The notes: a model not told the origin generated them from the letters alone. 56,000 bases of DNA from Cryptomeria japonica (GCF_030272615.1 NC_081413.1:719223867-719279866), one strand, 5' to 3'. Positions 35,478-47,340 are shown, counted from the first letter of the stretch. Numbers and translations are program-made.

Positions 35478-35992
35478 GTAACCCTATCAGTATCTCACAT
35501 TCTATCGATTAGTTAGGGTGCCAAAACACTTCACACTTCCTCTGTACTAGCATCTCAATATGCCTTCTCTGTCGGTCCAGTGCATAACCCTGATCTCATT
35601 CTCTTAAGGCATTCCCTCTAATCACTGGTAGATCTCATGTGAACCTTCAAGTACTTGCCTTTACCTCTTCACTCTTATCTCACCAAACTATAACTCTTCT
35701 CTCTTATCTCACCAAACTATAATGAACATGATGCATAATAGGAGATAAGATCCACTTACTTGGTGGAGTAACACCTTGTCTTCTGCATCCTGCAATGCTC
35801 TTCATGTGACTTCCCTGTTTGTGCAGTATCTCTTCAAATAGCACATGTGATATGATGTGAGCATATTCACTGTCAGTCATTGCTTCTCATGATGACTTTA
35901 TCTTCATCCGGTGGGAGTCCTATTATTCTAGCAACCTCACAACATACTGGTGACCTGTTCAATCTTCTCTTCTGGTGTTGATGTGATTTATA
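35478..35992 (-). repeat. 5' LTR of gag-only element, segment 2 of 3
   Basis: Resumes with the duplicated target GTAAC and matches about 22,586-23,054. It ends at GATGTGATTTA, where the second nested element begins. A short local duplication of CTCTTATCTCACCAAACTAT is present near 35,680-35,720. Confidence 0.85.
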
Positions 35993-37174
35993 TTGTTAGT
36001 ATTTTTATGATGTTTAGTTATGATTGTCATTGATGGACACGCACTTATTTTATGTATGAGTTATTCTCAATCGGTAATATGTGTTGTGTTGTTCATATTG
36101 GTACTATATGCCATTAAATGTATAGTCTTTATTTGTAGAAGACTATCAGTGTTTTGCAAAAGATGCTTACCGGTCAAAGCATGACCAAAGACCTCAAGCA
36201 GTATGAAGACCTCAAGTGGTATGAAGACCTCAAGAGATATGAAGACATTAAGTGGTATGATGACCCCTAGTGGCAATTAATATTTTTTGATCGGAACACT
36301 ATGTTCCATTTTACCAGTCTTTGTTAAGCGGTAATCGATATACTATGCTAAACTGGTATAATTGTAAAGTGTGATGAGCTATCATCCACCGACACTTTGG
36401 CAGTGTTTCTGTGTTGTGTTACTAAATGTGTCTAGATGCACTGTACCTAGGAAATTGTAGTCTAAATCCTATTGGACCGATCAGATTCTTATATAAAGAC
36501 ATCATGTCTAGGGTTTTGTATATAAAGTTGATATGTGCGAGTGTTGGAGAAAAGAATAGATTTGTGCGAAAAAGGTATCTCACTATAGATATTGTGAGTG
36601 CAAAGGTTAGAGGACTAAAGTAATGCTACAATGCATTAACAAAGAACTGTCAAGGATCTAATCAAGCATTTTGTGCTACTTTCTAGATCATTCACTTGTT
36701 GATTACTAATCTCTTCGACAAGTCTGAAACCATTAACCGGGTAGGCCCAGCCAAGCCTATTGTAAATCCTCTAATAAGGTGGTTCACAGTTGTGGATCTA
36801 AAATCCTTTAACAGGGTAGTCTTTAACATGACTTATCTCCTAATAGAGATATGGATTCCTAATAGGATATGTTCTGGTGAAGAACATTGTAAGGCCTTAA
36901 CCAGTCTGACCTTAATCGGTCTAGTTACTATTCTACAGATAGTTGACTTGTGAGTTTTACTCGCCGTGGTTTTTCCCATTTGCGTTTCCATGTCAAAATA
37001 TCTTGTGTTATGGTGATTGTGCTACTATGGGTGAATGCTCTATTTTTTATTTGGCTTGTTTATGTTTTAACCAGTCTGTTGTTTAAACTACTACATTGGT
37101 CTGCAGTAAAATCGTTTAAGAGTTTGGTTAAAGTGTTAGGCATACTAATTCACCCCCCCTCTTAGTATTCATCA
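35993..37174 (+). repeat. 5' LTR of pol-less element
   Basis: Starts TTGTTAGTATTTTTATGATG and ends CTTAGTATTCATCA before the primer site. Homologous to 42,416-43,570, for example GGCACTATATGCCATT-type and TAATGCTRCAATG words in the same order. The LTR contains short tandem phrases at 36,190-36,260 (GAAGACCTCAAG, four times). Confidence 0.85.
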
Positions 37175-37176
37175 AT

Positions 37177-37188
37177 TGGTATCAGAGC
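37177..37188 (+). other. primer-binding site, tRNA-Met type
   Basis: TGGTATCAGAGC two bases after the LTR end, complementary to the 3' end of plant initiator tRNA-Met. Fixes plus orientation. Confidence 0.9.
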
Positions 37189-37224
37189 CAACCTTTCTAT
37201 AAGTCTAACCACTTGGAAGGAGAT

Positions 37225-38410
37225 ATGGGGGAATACAACATGAGGGAACTCACTCACCATCTTATTGAGTCTGAGAGAGCCTATGATGAACTCAAGATCA
37301 AGTATAAAGCCTCTTTAGCCAAGAGAAGAGAACTTGCTGAGCAATTCATGGAATTTACTGAAAATAACTCTTCTGATGAAGCAGACATGGAGGCCCTAGT
37401 TGGAGAAGTGGAGAAACTAAATGAATCCAAAATGAACCTAAGAAGGGAGTTGGAAGGATTGACTATCTAGATGAGTTAGGAGCTAGAAAATAGAAGAAAA
37501 ACTAAAGATTTAGTGAAGGACAAGGAGCGTGAAATGTCTAAGTTGAAACAAGAGATTGGTACCATCACCACTCATCTACAAGAGGGTAATGAAGAGAAAC
37601 AAAAAATGCAAGCAGACCTAAATGCTGCTATCTCTCAAAATGAAACCTTGATGAAAATCAATGATGCTCTTTCCAATGAACTTGTTGAGTCAAAGGAAAT
37701 ACTTGTAAAGTTCAACCGGAGTGCTGCTAAACTAGAACAAAAGCTGGAATCAGTGAAGCCATCAAAGGATACCACTGGACTTGGTTTCTCTGCATATGAG
37801 GAAGGTGAAACCTCTGGAGCTAAGAGTGATGCACCAAAGGAGAAATCAACTCCTAAGAACAATAGAAAGAGAAAATGTAAGCCAAAGTTTAAACCTATAT
37901 GCTTCAACTATCATAAGGAAGGACATACTGCCAATGTATGTAGGAGAAAGGCTTACAATAATTTTCCTTACATGTAAAACAATGTGGCTAGAACTGGTAG
38001 ATTTAATGGTCACTGTATGCATGCAACAAGTTTGGGCATAGAGCTTTTGAGTGCAAGTCGGTTATGAACAACTCTGGAAGTTATGCACCAAGATCTAAAG
38101 GAGTTTCCCCAAAACCTCCTATGAACTGGAACCCAAACCGTTACAGAACCTATGACCACTGGTCAAATAGTTATGGAGTGGAAAACAGTTGGAGAGAAAC
38201 CTGTTTGATCTGTCATGGTAGCGGTCACACTGTTGCAACATGTAGAAGGAAGAATGGAAATGTGAACAATGGACCATGGAGAACACCTGGTATGGTATGC
38301 TATCACTGCAACAAACCGGAACACATTGCTAGAGCATGCAGACTGAGAAAGAATCCATCAGGAGACATACCAGTCAACCCAGAAGGGAAGATTGATGTTG
38401 AAACCGTTTA
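37225..38410 (+). pseudogene. gag-like coiled-coil protein with four zinc knuckles
   Basis: From ATG 37,225, 37 bases after the primer site. The N-terminal 170 residues form a coiled coil (LTHHLIESERAYDELKIKY, LKQEIGTITTHLQEGNEEKQ). A basic KNNRKRKCKPKFKP stretch leads into knuckles CFNYHKEGHTANVC (second Cys mutated), CNKFGHRAFEC (reached after a one-base frameshift near 38,015), CLICHGSGHTVATC and CYHCNKPEHIARAC. The usual copia capsid (UBN2) domain is missing, so it may bind RNA but perhaps not build a particle alone. Stops: two TAG near 37,470, TAA near 37,976, TAA at 38,409. Confidence 0.75.
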
Positions 38411-38970
38411 AGTGGATATGGATAAAACTTGGAAAAAGAAATCTGAAGAGAAGCCACAAGATGTACCAATTTTCACACCCAGTGTGGAGATCCCTGAACT
38501 GACAAACTGAGCTTCAAAAATCTTAGGGGGAACATATCGATAACAATGTTATAAACCCCTGAAGTATATTGGTAAAGTGCCTTTATCGGTATTGGTTACA
38601 TATCAACCGATAGAAGAAATGAAGTGGTAAAAGGTAAAGTTAGGGTTTGTTCCCTAATGGTGATGCATTTATTATGGTAGGTAGGAGCTTATTTAAAAGT
38701 GAATTTCATCATCATTTTTACTTATCTATTTTCAAAGAAGAATTTTTCTAGCTTGTGAAGACCAACAAGAGAGATTTATATTGTATTCGAAAGAATTCAG
38801 AAATAAATCATGCACAAGTTTTTGCAGCCATTTCAAGCTATTAGTGTGCAAATTAGATCAGTAAAGTAAGCTTCTGAAGAAGTGTGTTGTGCTTGACATC
38901 GGCAAACCCTAGTTAAGAGTGTGAAGGTATTTCTCGTTGAAACATTCTTGTCATTTGGAATCTTCTACAT
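38411..38970 (+). other. spacer between the two ORFs of the pol-less element
   Basis: A short open extension continues to about 38,507 (KTWKKKSEEKPQD) and may be the true gag tail. The remainder is AT-rich with no ORF. Phrases such as ACCGATAGAAG and TTATCGGTATTGG resemble words in the LTRs. No promoter is obvious. Confidence 0.5.
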
Positions 38971-41900
38971 ATGGCTTCTACATCTAAAATTCCTTTTAGT
39001 TCTACTAAACCTGAGGAATCATCTGAATTTCTTAGAAATAAGATGAAATATAATGCCCTATCTCAAATTCCCATCGGAGTCATTGTCGAAGGGGATGTCT
39101 CAAGATATACTGATTGCAAACTAGAATACCTAGGGTTTCTAGTGATTCATTGCCAGATGAGTCTGTTTTGTGGAGATGATAAGAAGATTAAACCTGAGCA
39201 CAGCATAATCGAGAAGAAGAAACTACACAATGCAGTATATTTTCTCGAGGAATTTATGGAAGAACACATCAGGACTATCCTAAGTAGGGTTCATGGTGAT
39301 AAGATGTACCTTGAGCAAACCCATGATATTACACCGGAGGCAATTCATGTCATGACCAGTTTCTGCAATGTTGGGGAAGTCCCTATTCTTCGAAAGAGAA
39401 CCAAAACCAAAGTGACAGAGCTCACCGATTTTGTGAGCGACCAACGGGCAATGATTGTTAACACCATAAAAGATGACCTAGTGAAATATGTGTGCATTGT
39501 AATCGGGTATAGAGTATTCTATGCTAGCAAAATGACTTCTATTCCTATAGCTGTGGTGCATGCCACTTATAGGATGATCAAGGAGAATGCATAATGTGTC
39601 TTATGTACCTACATGCAAAAGCAACAAATGGAGAACCTGAAGTCGATCAAAGTAGACAAAAACCTGAGGTTTAAGTTTGGTCAACTGCTTGTCGGTTTGT
39701 TTTTCTATTTTCAAGGATATTTTCCTAGAGTTGGTGATGTTCAATGGTCAAGTGACCTACTGGTTTCTAGACAAATAAAGGAGAGTCTGCAAGTAGTGGG
39801 AACTGTGTATCCAGAGACTTTGACCAAGTATTTTGATGAGTTCAGACTAAAGATGAACCAGAGAATGAGAATATCTAGTGGTATAGTTAAAAAATATGAA
39901 GATGACATCTATTTTCATAATCAAAATAGATCATTGCATAATGCAAGCAGTTGAACCCAGAGAAGATGAAGTTGAACCTATGGGCTATGAAGTGGTAAAT
40001 GATATACTGACAGTGTATGCCTCTACCCTACTTGCTTCACCACTGAATCCCAAGATGAAGAGAATCGGTACTTACTTTGAGAGGATCAAACCTATTGAGG
40101 GACTGAAGTAGAAAAAGAGTAAAGCAGTGCCATCAACACCAACACCAGTTACATCTGCTACTAGCCCTAAAGTGACCAAGAGGTCACTAGCCAAAAACAA
40201 GCCGGAGGCTATTCTGCCAAAGGTATTCGAAAGGAAGAGAAAAACAAGGAATAACTCACCAGATTCAAAAGGCACTGAACTGGAGGTAGAAATGAAGAAG
40301 ACAAGGCAATCAAGAAAGAAGATGAAGTCAACCGGTAATGTACTAGTAACCTCTGCACTGGTAAATATAGTTATTTCCTCTTATAAGCCTATGACACATT
40401 ATCAAAGGACCATAAAGAATATTATAAGGAAAGTTCTTGATTATTTAAAAGAATATTTTGATGATTTCAATGATAGTGAAAATGAGGATGTTGAGCAAGA
40501 ACTTATTAAATATTTATGTAATAATGATCGGTCATCTACCGATATTAAATTAGTTACTTCTAAATCTTTGTATGATTCTTTGGACAATAAATGGCACATT
40601 GCCATTGCAAAGGAACAAGAAATCAAGGAGAAAAAATTTTCTCAATATTTTTGAGATGCCTCAAATTCAGAATGTTTGAGATTATTGATAAGTACAAAGG
40701 CATCTTCTTCATGTGAAGAAGAAGACTTCAGCTACTCGGAGGAAAAACTTCTGAAGTGGAAAAGGACACCCATCTACAGGTTAAGACAACTGTCAAAATG
40801 CAAAAAGTATCTGAAGCTAATCAGCAGGCTGAGCAAGAGCCTGACATATCCACAACCAAACCAGATGAAATCTTTGACAGTCTGGGTGAAAGAATAGCAA
40901 AACAAAATGACCCCATTGATGTTGATGCACTAGATGTTGAAGATACTACTCCAGATAAGGAGAAAGCTGAAAAGGAGAGAGTGGAGAAAGAAAAAAATGA
41001 GAAAGCGGCAAAAGAGAAACTAGAAAGAGAAAGCAAAGAAAGAAAGACAAGACAAAGAGGTGAAGAAGAAGGAAGATGAGAAGAAGAAGGAAGAGGAGAA
41101 GAAGAAGAAGGAGGAAGAAGAGAAGAAAAAGGAATAAGAGAAAAAGAGAGAAGAAGAGAGGAAGAAAGAAGAAGAGAAGAGGAGAGTGGAAGAAGAGAAA
41201 GAGAAGGCCGCCAAGGTAGCCCAGGAAAAAGAAGAAGAGGAGAAGAAAAGACAAGAGCAGATCAAGGAAAAGGGAGAGACTCTTAAGGCAACTAGAGATC
41301 AAGCCATGTAGGTTGATTCAACCAGTCCCACCAATTTGACTCTTGCCTATCTGACTCAATCGGTTGATGAAAGTGAGCTATTGAGAAGCATTCAACTAGT
41401 GTAGGTCAGATTGGAAGAACCAAGGAAAAAGAAAGAATAGGATGTCATTCCATTTGTTGTTGACACTCTTTCCAATCTAATCCCCGGTACTAACCTTCCC
41501 AGTACCGATTCCTCATTGGCTAAGCTAAAACTTATTTGCACAGTAGTACATGATCAAGTGTAATCTTTAGAAGATGCTGCCCAGATTTCTATAGAGAAGA
41601 AGCATGAAAAATCTTTGAAAGTTTCATTAGTAAAGAAAATGGATGCAGACAGAGAAAAATTTCTTAAGCACAAGGATGATATAAGTTCAGCTATGGGTGA
41701 AGGTAACCTACTCTTGAGAAAAATCTGCCAACCTCACCTATTTTGTGAAGATGCTTTGAAATAGAAGAGTCAACTCCAATCGGAGCTACAGAAGTATATC
41801 GACAACTTCAAATTGTCATATGATCTATTCACAGTGTATGGACAGACTATTCATACTCACCAGCATCAGATTGTAAAGCTTGACTCAGAGATCTACAATT

Positions 41901-42157
41901 GGACTCAAGATCTGCAGGGGCTCCAGTTGCTTCTATTACCAAAATTGGAGGTTCTTCAGAACTGCTTTCTAAACTTGGAAGCTATTACTGTAACACAGGA
42001 GATGAGCACTATTGATGCAATGGAAGAATTAGCCTTCTAGATGAAGACCGAGAGTGAAATTGTGGCCTCACTTCTTGATTCATGGTCTTCAAACATGAAG
42101 AATTTTATGCAAAACTTTAAATCTCTTTTTGAGAAGTTTTACTCTGTATTGTCATGA
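38971..42157 (+). pseudogene. second ORF: unknown globular domain plus long charged helix
   Basis: ATG at 38,971. The first 320 residues look globular (LEYLGFLVIHCQMSLFCGDD, TPEAIHVMTSFCNVGEVP, VVHATYRMIKENA, QLLVGLFFYFQGYFPRVGD) and are not a family I recognise. After a frameshift near 39,950 comes a basic Ser/Lys segment, then DEIFDSLGERIAKQND, and at 41,060-41,290 about 75 residues of almost pure K/E/R, typical of a single alpha-helix. A C-terminal helical region (LSNLIPGTNLPSTDSSLAKL, QLQSELQKYIDNFKLSYDLF) ends at TGA 42,155. Stops are mostly TAG (40,109 and at least five after 41,300). Total about 1,060 codons. It takes the place of pol in this element. Confidence 0.6.
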
Positions 42158-42415
42158 ACATATACTCTATATTTATATTATGCAAAAAGGGAATATTTTG
42201 AATTACTTTGTCATTGTTGGCAAAGGGGGAGTAGTATTAAAATTTTATGGGGAGTAGTATTGAAAATCTCATGTACATACTTGTAATTTTTTGCAAAGGG
42301 AGTAGTGTATATTCTTAGGGGGAGTAATGTAGATTATAACATCTGTTTTTATTTTTGCAAGCACTTCGATGTCAAAATTTTCCTAAATGTTGCCATCAAT
42401 GCCAAAGGGGGAGAT
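42158..42415 (+). other. 3' region with repeated purine tracts
   Basis: Polypurine-tract-like words recur: AAAGGGGGAGTAG at about 42,222, TGGGGAGTAG at about 42,249, AAAGGGAGTAGTG at about 42,295, AGGGGGAGTAATG at about 42,317 and the LTR-adjacent CAAAGGGGGAGAT at 42,403-42,415. Only the last sits at the LTR edge and should prime plus-strand DNA. Confidence 0.65.
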
Positions 42416-43570
42416 AGTTGGTATTTTGATGATGTTTAGTTGTGATTGTCATTGATGGACACACACTTATTTTATGTATGAGTTATTCTCAACTAGTAAT
42501 ATGTGTTGTGTTGTTCACACCGGTACTATATGCCATTAAATGTATAGTCTTTGTTTGTAGAAGACTATCGATGTTTTGCAGAAGATGCTTACCAGTCAAA
42601 GCATGACCGAAGACCTCAAGAGGTATGAAAACCTCAAGTAGTATGAAGACATCAAGCGGTACGAGGACCCCTAGCGATAGTTAATCTTTTTTTATCAAAA
42701 CACTATGTTTAAGTTTACTAGTCTTTGTTAACATGTAATTGGTATACTATGCTAAATTGATATAATTGTAAAGTGTGATGAGTTATCATCCACTGACACT
42801 TTGGCGGTGTTTCTGTGTTGTGTTACCAAATGTTTCTAGATGCACTATACCTAGGAAATTGTAGTCTAAATCTTATTGGGCTGACATGAAATCAGATTCC
42901 TATATGAGGACATCATGTCTAGGGTTTTGTATATAGAGTTGATATGTGCGAGTGTTGGAGAAAAGATTAGGTTTGTGCGAAAAAGGTATCTCACTACAGA
43001 GATTGTGAGTGCAAAGGTCAAAAGACTGAAGTAATGCTGCAATGTATTAACAAAGAACTGTCAAGGGTCTAATCAAGCATTCTGTGCTACTTTCTAGATC
43101 ATTCACTTGTTGATTACTAATCTCTTAGACAAGTCTGAAACTGTTAACCGGGTAGGTCCAGCCAAGCCTATTGTAAATCCTCTAACAAGGTGGTTCATAG
43201 TTGTGGATCTGAAATCTTTTAACAGGGTAGTCTATAACAGGACTTATCTCCTAACAAAGATCTAGATTCCTAATAGGATCCATTCTAGTGAAGAACATTG
43301 TAAGGCCTTAACCAGTCTAGTTTCTATTCAGCAGATAGGTGATTTGTGAGTTTTACTCATAGTGATTTTTCCCATTTGGGTTTCCATGTCAAAATATCTT
43401 GTGTTATGGTGATTGTTCTACTATGGGTGAATGATCTATTTTCTATTTGGCTTGTTTATGTTTTAACCGGTATGTTGTTTAAACTACTACACTGATCTGC
43501 AGTAAAATTATTTAAGAGTTTGGTTAAATTGTTAGGCATACTAATTCACCCCCCCTCCTAGTATTCATCA
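42416..43570 (+). repeat. 3' LTR of pol-less element
   Basis: Homologous to 35,993-37,174; its first bases AGTTGG are a mutated TGTTGG. Differences from the 5' LTR are frequent (substitutions and small deletions), so this insertion is older than the gag-protease element in the same host LTR. Confidence 0.85.
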
Positions 43571-43783
43571 TTAGATAACATTCTGCCTCTTCATCACAAA
43601 CAACCACTCAAACACCTCTCTATCTCATTACATAGGTTAGGCACTAACTTGTGTACTAGTGTCACCAACGATCATCTTCCTTACCTTACTGGTGTTTTAC
43701 AACACAAGGTGATATCCAAGATATCAGATCCTGTACTCCTTCATAGTAGTGTAGTTGACATAAATGACAACACAATGCCAAAA
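43571..43783 (-). repeat. 5' LTR of gag-only element, segment 3 of 3
   Basis: Resumes TTAGATAACATTCTGCC, matching AGATAACATTTTGCC at about 23,066, and runs to the outer LTR end. The terminal CCAACA of the partner LTR reads CCAAAA here, so the first TG of this LTR has mutated to TT. It is followed by the ATGGA duplication. Confidence 0.8.
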
Positions 43784-43884
43784 ATGGATCTGATCAAGCA
43801 AGTGTAGTTCTACTTAGACATATCATTAAGCTCTTGTTGTTTTCTAACAATTACAACAGAATTGAAATCCCCTAATTGGGTAAG

Positions 43885-45536
43885 TGATGGGGAGGTATTC
43901 TCAAAGAGATTCAATCCTTTATAAAAGGCAATCAAGTGTTGTCCTACTAGGATCCTGGTGTAGGAGAACCCTTCTAAGGTCTTCCTCTATTGGGTTTTGT
44001 TGAGATTTTGCTTCTTTATTAAACCATGTAAATGTAATAAGAGCCAAGAGCTCATTGGTTGTGTTTAGGTCCTAGTTTAGGTCCTAGATTCACAAGTCTA
44101 GGTTGAGTATTCTTGTGGAGTAGAGGGTATGTGTGCCATTGATGAGTTTGGGGTCCTTTTAGCATGGTTGTGTCCATAGGATAGCCCAATGTAGGCCCAA
44201 ACGTCAAGAAAAGAAACATTGTAAAAGTTGCAAAAAGTTGCTTAACAACTTTTCAAAGTTGTCATGCAACTTTTCCACCAAGTAGGTCATAACCTTAGCT
44301 TGGAAATGGGAACCCTAACCATGGCACACAAACTAGGGCAAAGACATTATAAATTGTTACAAACCCTAAAATGAGGGGTTGGATGTCAGATTGTACAGAA
44401 AAAGGAAAAAGATCTTGACTGTGACTTTTTTTATGTTGCCAGTCGGCACAAATGGAGCAATGAAGGATTGTTAATGGATTGTTCTGAAAATTAAACTATG
44501 TTGAGAGTCTTGTATAGTGTCTATAATTTCATTTTGAGCATTTATACTAGGTTTACTATGCAGGTTTTGTGTGTTTTGTAAATATTTTGTGAATTACTCC
44601 TTCACTATCCAGTTTTGGACTATTTTGTGTAAATGGATTGACAACTCCTATCCCCATTGTGGAAACACCATGAAACCATGGGGAATAGGAGTGAAGAACC
44701 TATACAGTATCTTAGAGAAAGCAGGGCCCCTAAAGATGCAGGAAAGCCTTTCAAAGACCCACTCCTAGGCGAGATTGGATCGTGTCCGGCTAGGAAGGGT
44801 TGAGGTTGCAGAGGTCCATGAGAGCAAGGTATGACAAGGAAGGAGGCACCCTTTAGAGGAGTTGTATAGGGGTGTGTGGAGCACCATTGGTGAGAAGGAG
44901 GAGCTTCCACCAATCTAGATAAGGTGGTAAAGATAGCAAACCATCATTGTGACCTTGGCAGGCCTAAAAAGCCTCATAAAAACCCTCAAAAACCCCTAAA
45001 TTCACGTAGGGTAGTGTATAGACATTTGGAGGCCCAAAAATAGGAAAAAATTTAAGCCTTTGCCAAATTAATAGAAGTCCCTTTGGGAAGTTTCACAAGT
45101 TTGAGCATCATTTGCAAGAGGGAGCCCTAAAAGTCTGCAATGGAGGCCTAATTGGGCACATTCCTTGTAGCCCTATTTTGTAGGAAAGAATCAAAATTGT
45201 GAGATCAGTAACAAATAGGAAGGTCAAAACCTCTTGGGGGCACATGAATGGATGGAAAAAAATGTGAAAGACCTGTCCTATCTTTGCTAGGACCTAAGAA
45301 GGTGTAGGAGGAGCTAAACCCTTATTAGCCCATGTGAGGGTTTTTGAAGTTTGTGAGTAGGTGTGACCTTGGGAGAAGTATCATAGGTTGTTGGTGGGTG
45401 GATTGGGCAAGGTGAGGGGATTCCTCAAGAAAGGGAAGTCCTAAAGGCCCTAGGGTGTGTTTGGAACACCTGGTGATCCAAGGAAAGGATCAAGGAGCAT
45501 AGACTAGCCTAGTCTATCCCATACCTATTCCCATCA
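43885..45536 (+). repeat. 5' LTR of the plus-strand Ty3 element
   Basis: Begins TGATGGGGAGG and ends ATTCCCATCA, a perfect 7-base terminal inverted repeat (TGATGGG/CCCATCA), and is followed three bases later by the primer site. Preceded by GTAAG, the likely target duplication, whose partner is lost. A TATAAATT at about 44,350 is a possible promoter. No gene is seen in it. Confidence 0.7.
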
Positions 45537-45539
45537 GAT

Positions 45540-45551
45540 TGGTATCAGAGC
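45540..45551 (+). other. primer-binding site, tRNA-Met type
   Basis: TGGTATCAGAGC, three bases after the LTR end and 25 bases before the gag ATG at 45,577. Confidence 0.9.
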
Positions 45552-45576
45552 AAGTTAAATATTTGGTGGACCGTGC

Positions 45577-46680
45577 ATGTCTCTATATTCTGGTGAATCA
45601 GTAGGGGAGAACAAAATGGTCACCAATGTAGAGCTGGCTAGGGAGGTAGAAGAAAAAAAGGAGAAAAATAGACTCCTTGAAGATGCTATGAGTGAGATAA
45701 GGAACAAGATGCAAGAAGTGGTTGATCAGAGAGTACAAGAACTCTGGGGTGCAGACACTAGTGATAGAGGCAAGAAAGCTATTGATCTTGATGACATCAT
45801 ACCTGAACCAGACCTCTTAATCAATGAAGAACCATTTGTAAAGGCCATCAAGGCTTTGAATACAAAAGCTTTTGGAGGATTGCCACATTTCAGTGGAAGG
45901 ATGGACATTGACACTATCATGGAATGGATTGAGGGTATGGAGAACCACTTTGAGTGTGAAGGTGTGACAGAAGCTCAGAAGGTTAAGGTTGCCAAATCAA
46001 GAGTAAGGGAAGCAGCCTTGACATGGTGGAAGTACTTGCAAGAGGAGAGAGTTAGCATGGGAAAGATACCTATTGCAAACTAGAAGGCCATGGTGAGTAA
46101 GATCAAGGAGAATTACTTGCCAGAGGATTATGAAGTCCAACTTCATAAGAAGAGATAGGGATTGAAGCAGAAAGACCTTGATGTGACCTCCTACACAAAG
46201 GAGTTTCAAAATCTTTGTCTTAGATCCAAAGTCCAAGAAGAGGAATCCATCAAGGTGGCTAGGTATCTAAGTAGCCTAAAGTGGAACATCCAGGAGGAGA
46301 TAAGCCTATGGACCCCTACCACTATCCAAAAGTGTCATCAACTTGCTGCTAAGGTGGAAGAGAGGAACAAAAGGAAGGGAGACTCCAACAACAGGGATAG
46401 AGGTAGAGGTAGAGATCAAATGAATCGCCAAGGTGGTTACCAAAGTAAGGCAAGTGAGCAAAGGAATCAAGGAGAGTCCAAGTTGACTGAGCATAAAATT
46501 GAAACCACTCTTAGAGGAGGCCATTCTCAAGGAAGAGGTGCACAAGGGGGCCCAAATAGGAGTAGAGGTACTGGTAGGGGTAATTCATACTTTGCAACCA
46601 TGAAATGCTACAATTATGGTCAATTGGGACACCCGGCCTATAGATGCCCTGACAAGCCTACCTCATCAAACAGTGGAAAG
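45577..46680 (+). pseudogene. gag: Ty3 gag
   Basis: ATG at 45,577. A helical N-terminus (EVEEKKEKNRLLEDAMSE) leads to the gag core: LPHFSGRMDIDTIMEWIEGM, AALTWWKYLQ, and after two TAG stops (46,081 and 46,156) DVTSYTKEFQNLCLRSKVQ, KCHQLAAKVEER. A Gly/Arg-rich segment precedes the knuckle CYNYGQLGHPAYRC, whose second Cys is Tyr. It stays in frame with protease and RT. Confidence 0.85.
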
Positions 46681-47340
46681 AGGGTTGCTTATGCCCATGA
46701 AGACACATCAAGTAGTAAAACACCTGAGGTGGACCATATTGAATCAGAGATTGGAGAATATTTGATGTTCAGTAGAGTCTTGATAAGACAGCCGGTTAAG
46801 GATGAACCTAAGCATAGGAGAGCATTGTGTAGGGTGAGATGTAAAATCCTTGGTAAAGTTTGCAAGGTGATAGTTGATTCGGGGTCAACTGATAACATCA
46901 TATCAGATGAGGCAGCCAAGGATTTGAAACTCACAAAGATACCCCACACTAGCCCTTACAAGGTGACATGGTTGAATCAAGGACAGAGTGTGCTTGTCAA
47001 TGAACAGACTTGGGTAGAGTTTTCTATTGGAGGATACAAGGATAAGATCCTTTGTGATGTGCTACCTATGGATGCTTGTCCTTTGCTGCTAGGTAGACCC
47101 TAGAAATTTGATAGGAAGGTGATCTATGATGGAGAGGAGAACTCCATTTCCTTCAAGAAGGATAGCAAAACCTTTAAGATTTAGTCTCTGACAGAGAATG
47201 ATGAGGGAACCTCAAGAACACCTAGTGTCTTACTTAATACTGGTAAAGAGTTCTTACACCTGCTACATGAAGAGGAGATAGTGGGATGTGCCATCTTTGT
47301 GAAGCCAAAGGAGGAGGAAGATAAGTTGCAGACAGAGGTA
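46681..47340 (+). pseudogene. Ty3 aspartic protease and linker
   Basis: Catalytic VIVDSGSTDNIISDEAA (DSG) at about 46,870 and the conserved DACPLLLGRP at 47,080-47,100. After TAG at 47,101 the linker reads KFDRKVIYDGEENSI, followed by TAG at 47,182. Spacing between the two motifs is normal, so the domain was intact before the stops. Confidence 0.85.

Larger units (their letters stand above)
35993..43570 (+). mobile_element. pol-less LTR element with a CCHC gag-like ORF and a second long ORF
   Basis: LTRs 35,993-37,174 and 42,416-43,570 are homologous and end in TATTCATCA. A tRNA-Met primer site (37,177-37,188) and a polypurine tract (42,403-42,415) bound the internal region. Flanks read TTATA and TTAGA, a target duplication with one mismatch. 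It interrupts the 5' LTR of the gag-only element; the empty site is visible at about 23,054-23,066. No protease, integrase, RT or RNase H motif was seen in 5.2 kb of internal DNA. Confidence 0.85.
21207..43783 (-). mobile_element. non-autonomous copia-type element, gag only, with two nested insertions
   Basis: Minus-strand element bounded by ATGGA duplications (21,202-21,206 and 43,784-43,788). 3' LTR 21,207-23,315, internal region 23,316-26,209, 5' LTR beginning at 26,210 and ending at 43,783 but split at 27,626-35,477 and 35,993-43,570. Without those insertions the element is about 7.1 kb. It has a tRNA-Met primer site, a gag-like ORF and a polypurine tract, but I see no protease, integrase, RT or RNase H. 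It must have been mobilised by proteins from another element. Confidence 0.8.

Noticed and set aside
37177-37188. tRNA gene
   Set aside because: Only the 12 bases complementary to the tRNA-Met 3' end are present; they are primer sites, as at 26,196 and 45,540.
40946-41302. Ser/Phe/Leu-rich ORFs on the minus strand
   Set aside because: They are the complement of the K/E-rich purine tract.
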